A stretch of 64,000 nt of DNA from Channa striata. Taxonomy: Eukaryota > Chordata > Actinopteri > Anabantiformes > Channidae. Made by a program: the position numbers and the translations under genes. Positions 26,501 to 37,600 of this stretch are shown piece after piece (the stretch's first letter is position 1; each line of letters starts with the position of its first letter). Under the pieces are notes generated by a model. The model made no database searches. It was not told the origin of the DNA and worked only from the letters and a program-made list of their open reading frames with translations. The stretch lies in contig CM065179.1 in the NCBI GenBank assembly GCA_033026295.1, positions 23,677,275 through 23,741,274 on the forward strand, in the 5' to 3' direction.

Positions 26501-29500
26501 AATATGAAAGACGGCGTCTACGGCGTCCTTCACCGGTTTGTGCAGTGAAGGTATCTTGTGTACTTCAGTCGTGTACTACAGGACTTACTGCAGTTGTAGA
26601 GACGGTTCAGTTTGGCGAGGTCACTAGCACTGAACTCCATCCTCTGACCAATCACATCTATGAAGTGGGGGATCTTGGTGACGATGGTGGGCTCAGAGCC
26701 AATGTTGAAGGACGTCTTACTGTAGTGCATCACAGAGCCGTAGTCGTAGGGAACTCCCAGAGCACTGGACACGGCGTCATCGTATGTCTTGAAGTTGTGC
26801 TCTTTACCTAAAGGAGGCATAAAAATATCAGGACTTCAGTCCCTTCTTTTTATGTTTTAGATGGAGCAGATGTCAGATGAGCGTCATGTTGAGTAAAATA
26901 GTTTCACATGAAGGGGAGCATGCAGGAGAAAGACACAGGACAGACAGCTCGCTCCAAAAGCACAGCAACAGCAAGGCCGATTAAATTATTTTTGCTTTAC
27001 AATCGCTGTACGAAGACATTTAAATTGAACTTTGAAAGGTGGGATATTAACCCAAAGTTTAGAATTTCATCTTTTATGTAATACTTCTTTGAGCTTGACA
27101 AGCTAAACAACATGTAACATTCAATAGAACCTTTGGTATCAGATGGCCCAAACTTAAAATTACCGGAATAGTAAAAAAAAAATATATATATATTTTTTTA
27201 AATCGCTATTTGACAACTCATATATTAAATTATTATTTATATATTCTGACTGTGGCTGATGAACATCATCAAATTGTTGATTTCTTCGTTTTCGGGGACT
27301 TTTGTTGGGCACAGGTCATATGATTAACTCTCTCACTGAGGACATCCTTTGTGGGGTTTTTAAATTATTGTCTTGCTGCATGATGAAGTTTTTTAATGCC
27401 CTTCGATCACAGAAGTTAATCTTGATCAATCAGTCCATAAAACCTTGTTCCAGAAGATTTGGGCTCCATCTTAGTCCTTTTTTTTTAAATGTGTCTTTTC
27501 ATTCTTTTTACTAATGAGGTGTTCACGTCTTGTGCTAGGACCTCTGTATTTCTGTACATGAAGATTTCCTTCACTGATACACTGTCATACTTTCACGCCT
27601 GTACAGTGAAGTTGTCTTTTGGGCTCTTACAATGCTTTTGTCATCATCTTTTGTGGGGTTCCTTTGGTGACCTGTTCTGTGTATGATGCTCAGTACACCA
27701 GTTTTTTTTTTACAGAACATTCCAAATTGCTGTGTTTTTTTTCATCACAAATAATCTTCAATTGTTTAAGCCTCTTATCTCAGATTCCAATCTGCTTGCT
27801 TTTCTCCCAAAAGCAAACAGCGTCTTCACAGTTATAAAGAGCTACAGTGAATCATGCAGGACAACCCTGGGCACGTACTTCAGCAGGTTAGAGCCAACAA
27901 AACTGCCCTTCACATACACCTAAACTTACAAGTGGTACACATTCACACACACAAAAAGATCCCCTTATCAAACTGGCAAACATTAAAAAAAGAGAGAAAA
28001 GGGCCCTGTGTGTGTGGAGACATCACTAAACAGTGTTACCAGGTTCAATCTGATCCCACATGATGTCCACATAGTCGTCGCGGTCCGCTCTGGACTGCTC
28101 GTGCCAGAAACCCAGAGCGTGCAGGAACTCATGCTCAACCGTTCCTAGACGGTCACAGTTGTTTCCTATGGACAGCCGCTGCTTCCCCACATGCTGGTTG
28201 CCAACAGAGGAGAAGCACCTACAGAAAGAGGAAGTTTATCTATCAGTCTTCAAAGCCCTGAAGGATGATACTGGGATTAATGGAACACACAACTGTAGTT
28301 CTTCAAGCATCACATTCAGTTATGCCTAAGTATGACATCACTGATTTTTTGTGAGTATAAACCTCTGGTAGTAAGTATGGAACCTATCATGATATTTTTG
28401 TAACATTCCCATTTCTCTCTAGCTCAAACGGATTTGGTGGTAAGTTACGGTAACACAGCACCGACCACAGCTGGAACAAAGGTGGATAAAGGTGCCATAA
28501 GCATAAGCATGAATTTAGCATATGAATTCCTTTACTCCAGTTGACGTACATTGCTCTAGAAAGTACACTACTAAAGAAAAATATTTTTTTGAACTCTACC
28601 CCATTAGGTCCATTTGGTACAGTGCACTGTCCGTTAACCAGCTGTTTTCACTGATTATTCGAGTCACTATGTAACTTGAATAATAAGAGGATTAACCAAA
28701 ACAATGAAGGTGTGGCCTGTAACAACTAAAACTATGAGCTGAAATACACTAAATTGCTCTGTGGAGTTGAGGAAGCTACAAGGTTGGTGATAATATTCTG
28801 TGGCTTTGTCATTTCAGGTCAGCTCTTTCACAAACACATAATCATTTGGCCCTGTGTTAACATGCTCATATCAGTTTGTGCAGCTTTAAACATCTGCTTG
28901 GTGCAGCATTACAAACTCACACATGACCTGCAGGAACCTAATAAGAATGGAAATTGTTTGGTTGTGTATGTGCACGAAGCAGCGTGAAGCTCAGCTCACC
29001 CGCTGCCTTTGAACACAGAGATGTAGTTCTCCTCTCCTCTCCATGGTGTGAAGTCGATGCAGGTCTTCAGTCTGTACTGGTCAAACGCCTTCAGAATCAC
29101 TCCCTTTGCGTTCATCTCTGTACAATATGTAACAAACGTTCATGACAAAGCCTCCAGATAACATGATGAGTGCTGTGAATGTGAGTTTCTTACCCAGACT
29201 GTCCTCTAGGTAGTAGGGAACGGTTGTTGGCCAGCGGTACTTGTCTCCTATGATGGAGTTTCTGTTAAACGTCTGATGGGATGAAGAAAGCAGCAGGAAA
29301 TTAAAGAAGAGACGGAACAAGTGTAATGACCGTCTGAGTCTTTGCTCTGTTCACACACTAACTTACTTCCTCTAGGTCAATATCTCCCTCCAGCAGGTCC
29401 AGCCCAGCTCCTGTATGGGGAAATTACATTTGTTAAAGAAAATCATTGGACACATAATAAATAAAAAAGAAAGAAAGAAAGAAACTTACAAACCTTCATT

Positions 29501-30939
29501 GATGTTGAATATGTCCCAGTCATGGCCTTCATCAACATCAGTTTCTGCAAATGTGAAATCAGGAAAGGTGAGGTTACAGTTCACTTTAAACTGTAATAAG
29601 ACGATCATTGCATCAGTAAATTATTACAAAATTTTTACTACTGTATGAGTAGATACCAGACCTATTCCCAGTGGTGGATTAAGTGCTGAAAAACTGTAAA
29701 TATACAAACAAAATGTGCTCAGTACTCCCTGACATTTCTTCTCAAGTAAAATACAGGAGTTTAACTTAAAATATTAAAAGTAAAAGTACTCAGCTACCAG
29801 TGCTGCCTATGTATTTTTTTTAATTATTTTTTTTCATTCATTAATTATTGGTTATAGGCATAAACGATGGATTGAAGCTGTTTTATGATCAAATGCTTTT
29901 TTCTGTTTTATTTTTAAATTACTCAAGAGCATCAATCTAAGAATAAATCAGGAGACATTTTGAGAGTAAATGTATGTGGTTCTCCTGTATCAATATTTTG
30001 TTATTTGCTCCTGATTTAATTTGGTGGGACATAAATGCAGCGACCGTTCGCACAGCTCTGTTTTTTCTCCTCTCCACTGTTGCCTAAAGCTGCTCAAGGG
30101 GGATTTATTGGATTTTCTCTAAATGTCTGTACAGTCTGGACTTTATCATGTAAAGTGACTTGAGATGACATTGTTGTTTTTTGGCGCTTTATAAATAAAG
30201 TTGAATTGAATTGAATTGCTTTACGGCACAGAGAGAAACCGGGAGGCAACGCGCACGTCAGGTTGAGGAAACGCTTGGAGCGATGGTCGTTATGACTTTG
30301 TCACCGCGACCTATGATCCTATTTGAAGACACATTTTACACGGAATTCAGCAGCTTATATCTAAAAATAAACCATTAGTCCGTCAGTCCTTTACTCCGTT
30401 AGTCCGGCGGTTTCCGCTTTGGCTGCGTGCGCTGCTGCGCAGTGAGCAACACGCCACAGAGACAGTGAGTTCGCACCGGCAGGGACACCGGCTGTCCTGG
30501 GTGAACGAAGAGACTCCTGTGCCGCTTGTTATTTGTTTTAATAATGAGAATAAAAGACAGAAAATTGTGAAAATAATGGGATTGTAACACGTAACTCAAC
30601 TTTGATTACAAATAAAAGTAGCATCATTAAATCTGCTTAATTAAAGTACAGATACGTAAACATGTAGTTTTGTACAGTTTTTGAGGACTTCCTCCACCAC
30701 TGCTTGTCTCACCTGTTTCACCTGTTAGCTTGGCTGCTGTCTGTAAAAACACATTTAAACGCACAGAGGCCATTGAGTAAAGATTTATTAGTGACACAAA
30801 ATGAAGTGACAAGCTTAAAGCATGCATCATGTTCTGACTCAGTGTTCTCAATGCGGATGGTAGTTCTGTTAGAGTCACAGGCAAAGCGACAGCTTACCAA
30901 TCCCAAGCCACAGAGCAGAATTAGGAACCTGATTGACAT
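20566..30939 (-). CDS. mep1b: Meprin A subunit beta-like metalloprotease, copy 1 (complete)
   Basis: Membrane-bound astacin zinc protease of gut and kidney brush borders. Exons (high to low): 30898-30939, 30713-30740, 29494-29544, 29367-29410, 29194-29272, 29000-29117, 28040-28218, 26589-26807, 25805-25954, 22898-23113, 22474-22730, 21303-21507, 21045-21221, 20708-20973, 20566-20604. Total 2070 nt, 689 residues (human meprin beta about 701). Order: signal peptide (MSIRFLILLCGLGL), short pro-region, activation site R59/N60 before SIIGDKYRWP, astacin zinc motif HEFLHALGFWHE (H150, H154, H160), Met-turn SVMHY, MAM domain from about 260, MATH domain from about 430, transmembrane helix about 626-648, and a basic RRRRRQQ stop-transfer with an acidic tail. 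The pro-region (GHDWDIFNINEG) and NSIIGDKYRWP favour subunit beta over alpha. No EGF module separates MATH from the membrane. The intron at 23114-25804 holds a LINE fragment; 21508-22473, 25955-26588 and 28219-28999 show nothing notable. Confidence 0.93.
23990..25090 (+). mobile_element. Truncated, degenerate LINE of the L2/Rex1-like group in a meprin copy 1 intron
   Basis: Plus-strand frames give reverse transcriptase end motifs: GVPLGSILGPLLFSLYLLP, then YADDTQIY (catalytic YADD), then LDYCSSLYFGV, LQLVQNAAARLLNGTRKR, HITPVLASLHWLPVHLRVHF and PPYLSELL. These are characteristic of the L2/Rex1 side of non-LTR elements in fish. The frame breaks at least twice (near 24275 and 24820), and the endonuclease half is missing, which fits 5' truncation. 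The tail is T-rich and ends AAGTTGACTTGACTTGA. It lies antisense to the host gene. The corresponding intron of meprin copy 2 (40241-40883) lacks it. Ends are approximate. Confidence 0.85.
26808..28039 (-). other. Meprin copy 1 intron 7 with degenerate repeat
   Basis: The stretch about 27240-27830 reads like a decayed dispersed element (for example TTGCTGCATGATGAAGTT and a series of poly-T runs). I cannot name its class. The matching intron of copy 2 (41559-42317) has a different content. Confidence 0.35.
29545..30712 (-). other. Meprin copy 1 intron 2
   Basis: Contains a family A repeat at 30058-30217. The sequence at about 30230-30490 is G+C-richer than its surroundings but shows no exon. 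The matching intron of copy 2 is only 320 bases. Confidence 0.5.
30058..30217 (+). repeat. Dispersed teleost repeat, family A
   Basis: Shares CTCCTCTCCACTGTTGCC, GCTGCTCAAGGGG, TTTTCTCTAAATGTCTGTAC, AGTCTGGACTTTAT and the end ATAAATAAAGTTGAATTGAA with copies at 45629 and 56210. Confidence 0.85.
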
Positions 30940-31074
30940 GGCGCCAGCTGCAGACTTGCAGGTGTTGGTTCAATCCTTTGCAGTCCAAGCACTGCAGTGT
31001 GTGCAGTATTAACACGGTCTGATCATTTTTATGACTCCGGTTGAAACTATATGACTGTCTAATTATTAATTCAA
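30940..31074 (-). promoter_or_regulatory. Upstream region of meprin copy 1, truncated by an RTE insertion
   Basis: Only about 135 bases separate the start codon from the target-site duplication of the RTE element. An HNF1-like palindrome (TAATTATTAATTC, 31060-31072) is present, which would suit an intestine/kidney gene. I see no clear TATA box, unlike copy 2. Regulatory role is inferred. Confidence 0.35.
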
Positions 31075-31089
31075 TAGTCATAAATATCT
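31075..31089. repeat. Target-site duplication, left copy (RTE element 1)
   Basis: TAGTCATAAATATCT, repeated exactly at 34208-34222 on the other side of the element. Confidence 0.85.
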
Positions 31090-34000
31090 TATCTAATCTA
31101 GCCACAGGGGTTGCAAGCCAGTAACTTCTGTGCCGGTCCCAAGCCTGGATAAACAGAGAGGGTTGCGTCAGGAAGGGTATCCGGCGTAAAATTTTGCCAA
31201 GTACAACCATGCGAGTCATCCATACCACTTTCATACCGGATCCGTCGAGGCCCGGGTCAACAACGACCGCCACCGGTGCTGTTAACCTACAGGGTGCACT
31301 ACTGTTGGTCGAAGAAGGAGAGGAGGCAAAAGGGTTCATGGTCAGAGAGAGAAGGGGAAAGGCAGGAGCTTAGATTTGAGAGTAGGGACTCTTAACGTTG
31401 GCACAATGACAGGGAAAGGTAGAGAGCTGGCAGACATGATGGAGAGAAGGAAGGTAGATGTACTGTGTGTGCAGGAGACGAGGTGGAAAGGCAGCAAAGC
31501 ACGTAGTATTGGAGGAGGATACAAACTGTTCTACCATGGTGTGGATAGGAAGAGAAACGGAGTAGGAGTGATCCTGAAGAAGGAGTTTGTGAACAATGTT
31601 CTAGAGGTGAAAAGAGTCTCAGACAGGGTGATGAGCCTAAAGCTAGAAATCGAAGGCGTGATGGTGAACGTAGTCAGTGGGTATGCTCCACAAGTTGGCT
31701 GTGAGTTAGAAGAGAAAGAGAGATTCTGGAGTGAGTTTGATGAGGTTGTAGAGAGTATCCCCAGAGGAGAGAGAGTAGTTGTTGGAGCAGACTTCAATGG
31801 GCATGTTGGTGAGGGGAACAGAGGTGATGAGGAGGTGATGGGCAGGTTTGGTGTAAAGGAAAGGAATCCAGAAGGACAGATGGTGGTGGACTTTGCTAAG
31901 AGGATGCAAATGGCAGTAGTCAACACTTACTTCCAAAAGAGAGAGGAACACAGGGAGACTTACAAGAGTGGAGGTAGGAGTACACAGGTGGACTACATCC
32001 TATGTAGACGAGGTCATTTGAGAGAGGTTAGTGACTGTAAAGTGGTGGTAGGAGAGAGTGTAGCCAGACAGCATCGCATGGTGGTGTGTAAGATGACTCT
32101 GGTGGTCAGGAAGAAGAAGAGAGGAAAGTCAGAAAAGAAGACCAAGTGGTGGAAGCTAAAGAATCAAGAAACTTGTGAGGAATTCAGGGAGAAGTTGAGA
32201 CAGGCTTTGTGTGGTCAGGAAGAGTTCCCAGATTACTGGGAAACTACAGCAGAGGTAATCAGGGAAACAGGTAGGAAGGTGCTTTGTGTGTCATCTGGAA
32301 AGAGGAAAGATGATAAAGACACTTGGTGGTGGAATGAGGAAGTGCAGGACTGCATCCAGAGGAAGAGGATGGCTAAGAGGAAGTGGGATGTAGAACGGAC
32401 TGAGGAAAGTAGACAGGAGTACAAGGAAGTGCAGCGCAGAGTGAAGAGGGAGGTGGCAAAGGCCAAACAGAAAGCTTATGATGAGCTGTATGAAGGGTTA
32501 GACATGAAGGAAGGACAGAAGGACTTGTACAGGATAGCCAGACAGAGAGATAGAGATGGGAACGATGTGCAACAGATAAGGGTGATTAAAGACAGAGATG
32601 GAAAGGTGCTAACAAGCCAGGAGAGTGTGCAGAGAAGATGGAAGGAGTATTTTGAGGAGCTGATGAATGAGGAAAATGACAGGGAAAGAAGGGAGGAAGA
32701 TGTAGATGTTGTGGAGCAGGAAATAGCAGAGATTAGAAAGGAAGAGGTAAGGAAGGCTCTAAAAAGGATGAAGAGCGGAAAGACTGTTGGTCCTGATGAC
32801 GTACCTGTGGAGGTGTGGAAGTGTCTAGGAGAGACAGCAGTGAAGTTTCTGACAGGTCTGTTTAACAGGATTTTAGAGAGTGAGAAGATGCCTGAGGAAT
32901 GGAGGAGAAGCGTTCTGGTGCCGATCTTTAAGAACAAGGGTGATACGCAGAACTGCAGCAACTACAGAGGGATAAAGCTGATGAGATACACAATGAAGCT
33001 GTGGGAAAGAGTAGTGGAGGCCAGGCTTAGGAAGGAGGTGGAGATTTGTGAGCAGCAGTATGGTTTCATGCCCCGTGAGAGCACCACTGATGCCATTTTC
33101 GCTTTGAGGTTGTTGATGGAAAAGTACAGAGATGGTCAGAAGGAGCTGCATTGTGTCTTTGTGTATTTAGAGAAGACGTATGACAGGGTGCCGAGGGAGG
33201 AGCTGTGGTACTGTATGAGGATGTCGGGGGTGGCAGAAAGTACGTCAGAGTAGTCCAGGACATGTATGAGAGGAGCATGACAGTGGTGAGATGTGCCGTA
33301 GGTCAGACAGAGGAGTTCAAGGTGGAGGTGGGACTACAGCAAGGATCGGCTTTGAGTCCCTTCTTGTTTGCTATGCTGATGGACAGGTTGACAGATGAGG
33401 TCAGACAGGAATCTCCCTGGACAATGATGTTTGCAGATGACATTGTGATTTGCAGTGAGAGTAGAGAGCAGGTGGAGGAACAGCTGGAGAGGTGGAGGTT
33501 TGCTCTGGAAAGAAGAGTCATGAAAGTCAGTCGTAGTAAGACAGAATACATGTGTGTAAACGAGAGGGAGCCAGGTAGAAGAGTGAGGTTACTGGCGGCT
33601 GAGGTGAAGAAGGTGCAGGAGTTTAAGTACTTGGGGTCAACAGTATGATGGGGAGTGTGGAAAAGAGGTGAAGACGCGAGTGCAGGCAGGTTGGAATGGG
33701 TGGAGGAAAGTGTCAGGAGTGTTGTGTGACAGAAGAGTGTCAGCAAGACTCAAAGGAAAGGTGTACAGGACAGTGGTGAGACCAGCTCTGCTCTATGGGT
33801 TAGAGACAGTAGCAGTGAGAAAGAGACAAGAGGCAGAGATGGAAGCAGCAGAGATGAAGATGTTGAGGTTCTCCTTAGGAGTGACGAGGTTGGACAGAAT
33901 AAGGAACGAGCTCATCAGAGGGACAGCGCATGTTGCCTGTGTTAGCAACAAAGTCAGAGAGGCCAGACTGAGATCGTTTGGACATGTGCAGAGGAGGAAT

Positions 34001-34207
34001 AGTGAATATATTGGTAGAAGGATGTTGGAGATGGAGCTGCCAGGCAAGAGGGCGAGAGGACGACCAAGGAGGAGATATATGGACGTTCTAACAGAGGACA
34101 TGAGGTTAGCTGGTGTCAGAGAGGAAGATGCCCAGGACAGAGTGAGTTGGAAACGGATGATTCGCTGTGGCGACCCCTAATGGGAAAAGCTGAAAGAGAA
34201 GTAGTAG
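31090..34207 (+). mobile_element. RTE-clade non-LTR retrotransposon, nearly full length, frame-broken
   Basis: About 3.1 kb with one long reading frame encoding an APE-type endonuclease followed by a reverse transcriptase. The endonuclease part (from about 31376) has RVGTLNVGTMTGKGRELADM, QETRWKG, VVGADFNGHVGEG and TQVDYILCRR. The RT part has KSGKTVGPDDVPVEVWK, VLVPIFKNKGDTQNCSNYRG, QQGSALSPFLFAMLMDRL and MMFADDIVIC (catalytic FADD). The 3' end is a GTA repeat typical of RTE tails. Exact 15-base target-site duplications flank it. Compared with the second copy in this window, it has a one-base loss near 33228 and a five-base loss near 33645, so it is not coding-competent as it stands. Its 5' end lies head-to-head with meprin copy 1. 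Automatic pipelines often mislabel such frames as craniofacial development protein 2. Confidence 0.93.
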
Positions 34208-34222
34208 TAGTAGTCATAAATA
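34208..34222. repeat. Target-site duplication, right copy (RTE element 1)
   Basis: Exact repeat of 31075-31089. Confidence 0.85.
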
Positions 34223-34326
34223 TCTAAACATCGCCATGCAACTAAACAGACACTGGTGTAAGTGGTTTGCATAGATGTCAGCTTAAAGAACAGGAGGTTT
34301 CCTTTTCTCGCTGAAAACTGACAAAG

Positions 34327-34332
34327 TTTATT
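34327..34332 (-). terminator. Candidate poly(A) signal of meprin beta gene copy 2
   Basis: AATAAA on the minus strand, about 360 bases after the stop codon at 34694. It lies between the gene and the RTE element. Confidence 0.4.
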
Positions 34333-34693
34333 GCTCATTGGCTTTTTTTAAGCACACAAAGACAAGACAATGAGGAAATTACAATGGTGTCATGAAAGTA
34401 ATTCTCAGCATAACTGCACTGGTGAAAAACAAGTTGATTAAATGGAGTTTAATGCTAAAATCTCTGCACAAAACTAGTTGCAATAACAGAGAGACTATAA
34501 TAATGGTTTTCATTAATTAGGGTAAGAAATTGTCCCGAGGTTTATCAGACTAAAACAGTCAAAAAACAAAACAAAAAAAAGCATGACTTACTAAAAATGA
34601 CTAAAACTACAAGCATATAAGAGCAAATCTGAAGAGAGCTAAAGCTGATAAGGGGAACAGTAGATGTTAGATGTGCTGTGGAGATCGTTGACT

Positions 34694-37600
34694 CTAAACT
34701 GACTTTATGGTGTAGTAAGGCGGTGACCCTTTCGTTGGTTGCTCCTGCAATGACAAAAAGACACAGTGAACATCTTCTCCCAGGACAGTTTGCTCTTTAG
34801 GTGCATTAGTGTAAATAAGCCAAGGATGTTGCTCACTTCCATGAATCCCGGCTTCTCCTTTATGATTAGTACATCTTCACTGTCCTGCTGTCTTCTCTCC
34901 CTCGTTACCCACACGGTCCTTATCATAACCATATAAAGCGCCAGCAGGGCAGTGCCCACACATCCTGCCACTGCTGTGACCAACACGGGGTTCCTAACAG
35001 CTTGCAAAGCACCTCGATCTGCAGCCTTCTCCCGATCAGCGTCACCATGCAACTCAGAGTGAGGCTGAGGCTGAGGGACCAGCAGATGGGAGATATCTGA
35101 GGACCACAGGTTTCAGAGACAGGTTGACACATACAAACCCCATTTTCACAAATGTTGGGACATTTTTAAACATGTAATAAAATCTGTGATTTGTTAACTC
35201 AAATAAATCTTCATTTCTATGACAAATAAAGATATTTATTTTTGAACTAGCTTAATAAATTTATCTTGCACATAAGCAAGTTTAGATATGATATCAACAA
35301 AGTCAGGACAGAGCCATTTTTACTGCTGTGTAACATTAGCTTTAATGATGCTTTTCACATTCTAAGGATGTTAATATCTATGGTGTCAATTGGCACTATT
35401 TCAATTAAGTGCAATTGAATACAAATTGAAATTGCAGAAAGGGAAGTGGCACTGTCCTGCCGAAATATCCACTGACTTCCCAGGAAAAGGTGTTGCATTA
35501 ATAGCAGCATGTCTCTTTAAATGGCAAGTATTCTTTATGAACTGACTGATCGTTTTCTTGTAAAGTATGGCACAAAGTGGACCGAGCCTTTGCTCGATAC
35601 ATATTTTATACCCTGTTACAAATTAAACGGGTAATTTTGGACTCCAAAACAGTGTTTTCTTTAGTATTTTTGCCTTCTTAATTAACAATGAGAAAAGATA
35701 AAACATGCAACAAAGTTCTGCATGCACTTTAATCAGCATACTTCCACATTGTTGTTGCTATTCCTTTAAAAAAGATTCAGTCTCTGTGCCAGTTTTAGTT
35801 GTCTTTTGTTTACTTTAAAACAAAAGACAGTTGAATTGTCCAGTCAAAATGTCAATAGTTACCTTCCAGACTAAGGAAGAAGAAGGCATCATGTCCTTTG
35901 ATGAAGTTTCTGCTCCTCAGTATGCTGTGGGTAATGAAGGTATTTGTTCCGCTGCCTGGGCCTCGATAATAGTAGCTGCCATCAGCTTCAGTCACTTTAG
36001 AGCCAACTTTCGTGGGATTATCCCAGAAGTACTCAGTACCTGAGGGAAGAAGGAGAAGACGGTCATTCGTTCTTTGACAGCTCGTATATGCACAGCCAAG
36101 CTTCTCCCCACTTCTCTTACCATCTCTCTTTTCAGGGTCTGTGGTGACCATTCGGTGCATGTTCATTTGCTGTCTGATGTCTGACTGCTGATCCATCAGG
36201 GCCATGGTGGCTTGTTGCCATGGACACGGCCACTTGAGCTTGTGGTCATTGGGGCCAGAGGTCAGGTGGAAGTAGAGGGCCATGTATCCTGGTTTGTCAC
36301 TCACTCCGTTGGGGTACACACCTACCTACAAAACAGAGCAGCAAGGGTTGATGTTAAACGCCACTAAATGCAAGGTTGTCATCATAAACAGACCCAACAA
36401 TATGATATGTTGGTTCCGTTTACTATGTATGATTATAAAAAAAAATCTACCGTAAATTCTGGACTATAGAGCGCACCTAAATTTAAGCCGCACCCGCTAA
36501 AATTTAAAAGAAATATATATTTTGTCACATATAAACCGCATCGGACTATAAGCCGCCAATATCCAGGCTGAGAAATAAGATATTTACATAGACAGATTTT
36601 GTACCATAAGTGTTTATTCATACACCTGAACCTGAATGGTGCCTGTAACACGGCAGTAAAAGTGCTGATGTTTGCTGTTGTGCGTCTTGGGTTGCATGCG
36701 CTTAGAATAAAAACTGGCGCTTTTTTGTTTGCACTGATTTCCATCTACAGCGCCCATCTGAGGGCTGCAGAAAAATTCATAGAAAAGCCGCATCTCTGTA
36801 AAAGCCGCATGGTTCAAAACGTCGGAAAAAAGTAGCGGCTTATAGTCCGGAAAATACGGTACTTTTAATGTTCAACAACCTGGTATTATCAAATTTTTTT
36901 GAATTCTAATACAGAATATGACATTAGATTTGTCCACAACCATGTTTAGTACAATACAATGGTACAGGTGTAAATCCATATTATCAATATATCAAAGTTT
37001 TAACCTTTTGTTTTAATAAAGATGTATGATGTACAATCATTCCATAGCAGAAAAGAAAGTCATGTTCAATATGTATTTACTCTATCTAAACCTATGACCA
37101 AACTTGCACTTGACTTGTAAGTATTCGTTTGTAATACATATGTGAATTCCATTACATACATATATTTCTTCCAATTGAGATTTTACTTGTTTTTACCAGT
37201 GAAAAGTTGTATTTTCTGTGTTTATTTTAAAAATAAAAATAATGTTAATAAAACTATTTGCATTTACCTGGAAGGAGTAACCTGCTGGAGACAGAAAGCG
37301 AGGACTGTACACTTTCTTTCCCACCGGTGTGTTCTGCATCAGGCTGCTGATGTTGCGGATGTGCCAGATGTGCTGGGGGCACTTTGTGGACGACAGGTTA
37401 ATATCATCGAGAGAGAACCCGCCCTTCGATGGACTCTTCCCTCTCACACCCTCAAACACCACACGGACCTTTTGTGCCACATTTATATTGATGTTGTGTA
37501 ATTCCCAGGAGCCCATGGCCCCTCCTGTAACAGAGGAGACAGAATTCACGAGTTTACATTTTAAAGTGAGAGAATCCCAGTGAAAACTGGTGCAGTCGAA

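Noticed and set aside
26407..26811. 134-codon plus-strand frame
   Set aside because: Antisense of meprin copy 1 exon 8.
31376..33253. Possible cellular gene similar to craniofacial development protein 2
   Set aside because: That label is a known artefact for RTE endonuclease/RT frames; target-site duplications prove a retrotransposon here.
31342..34101. Antisense open frames across the RTE element (and the same in 37621-39896)
   Set aside because: Shadows of the retrotransposon coding strand, rich in Ser/Leu/Thr as expected from the reverse of Glu/Arg/Lys codons.
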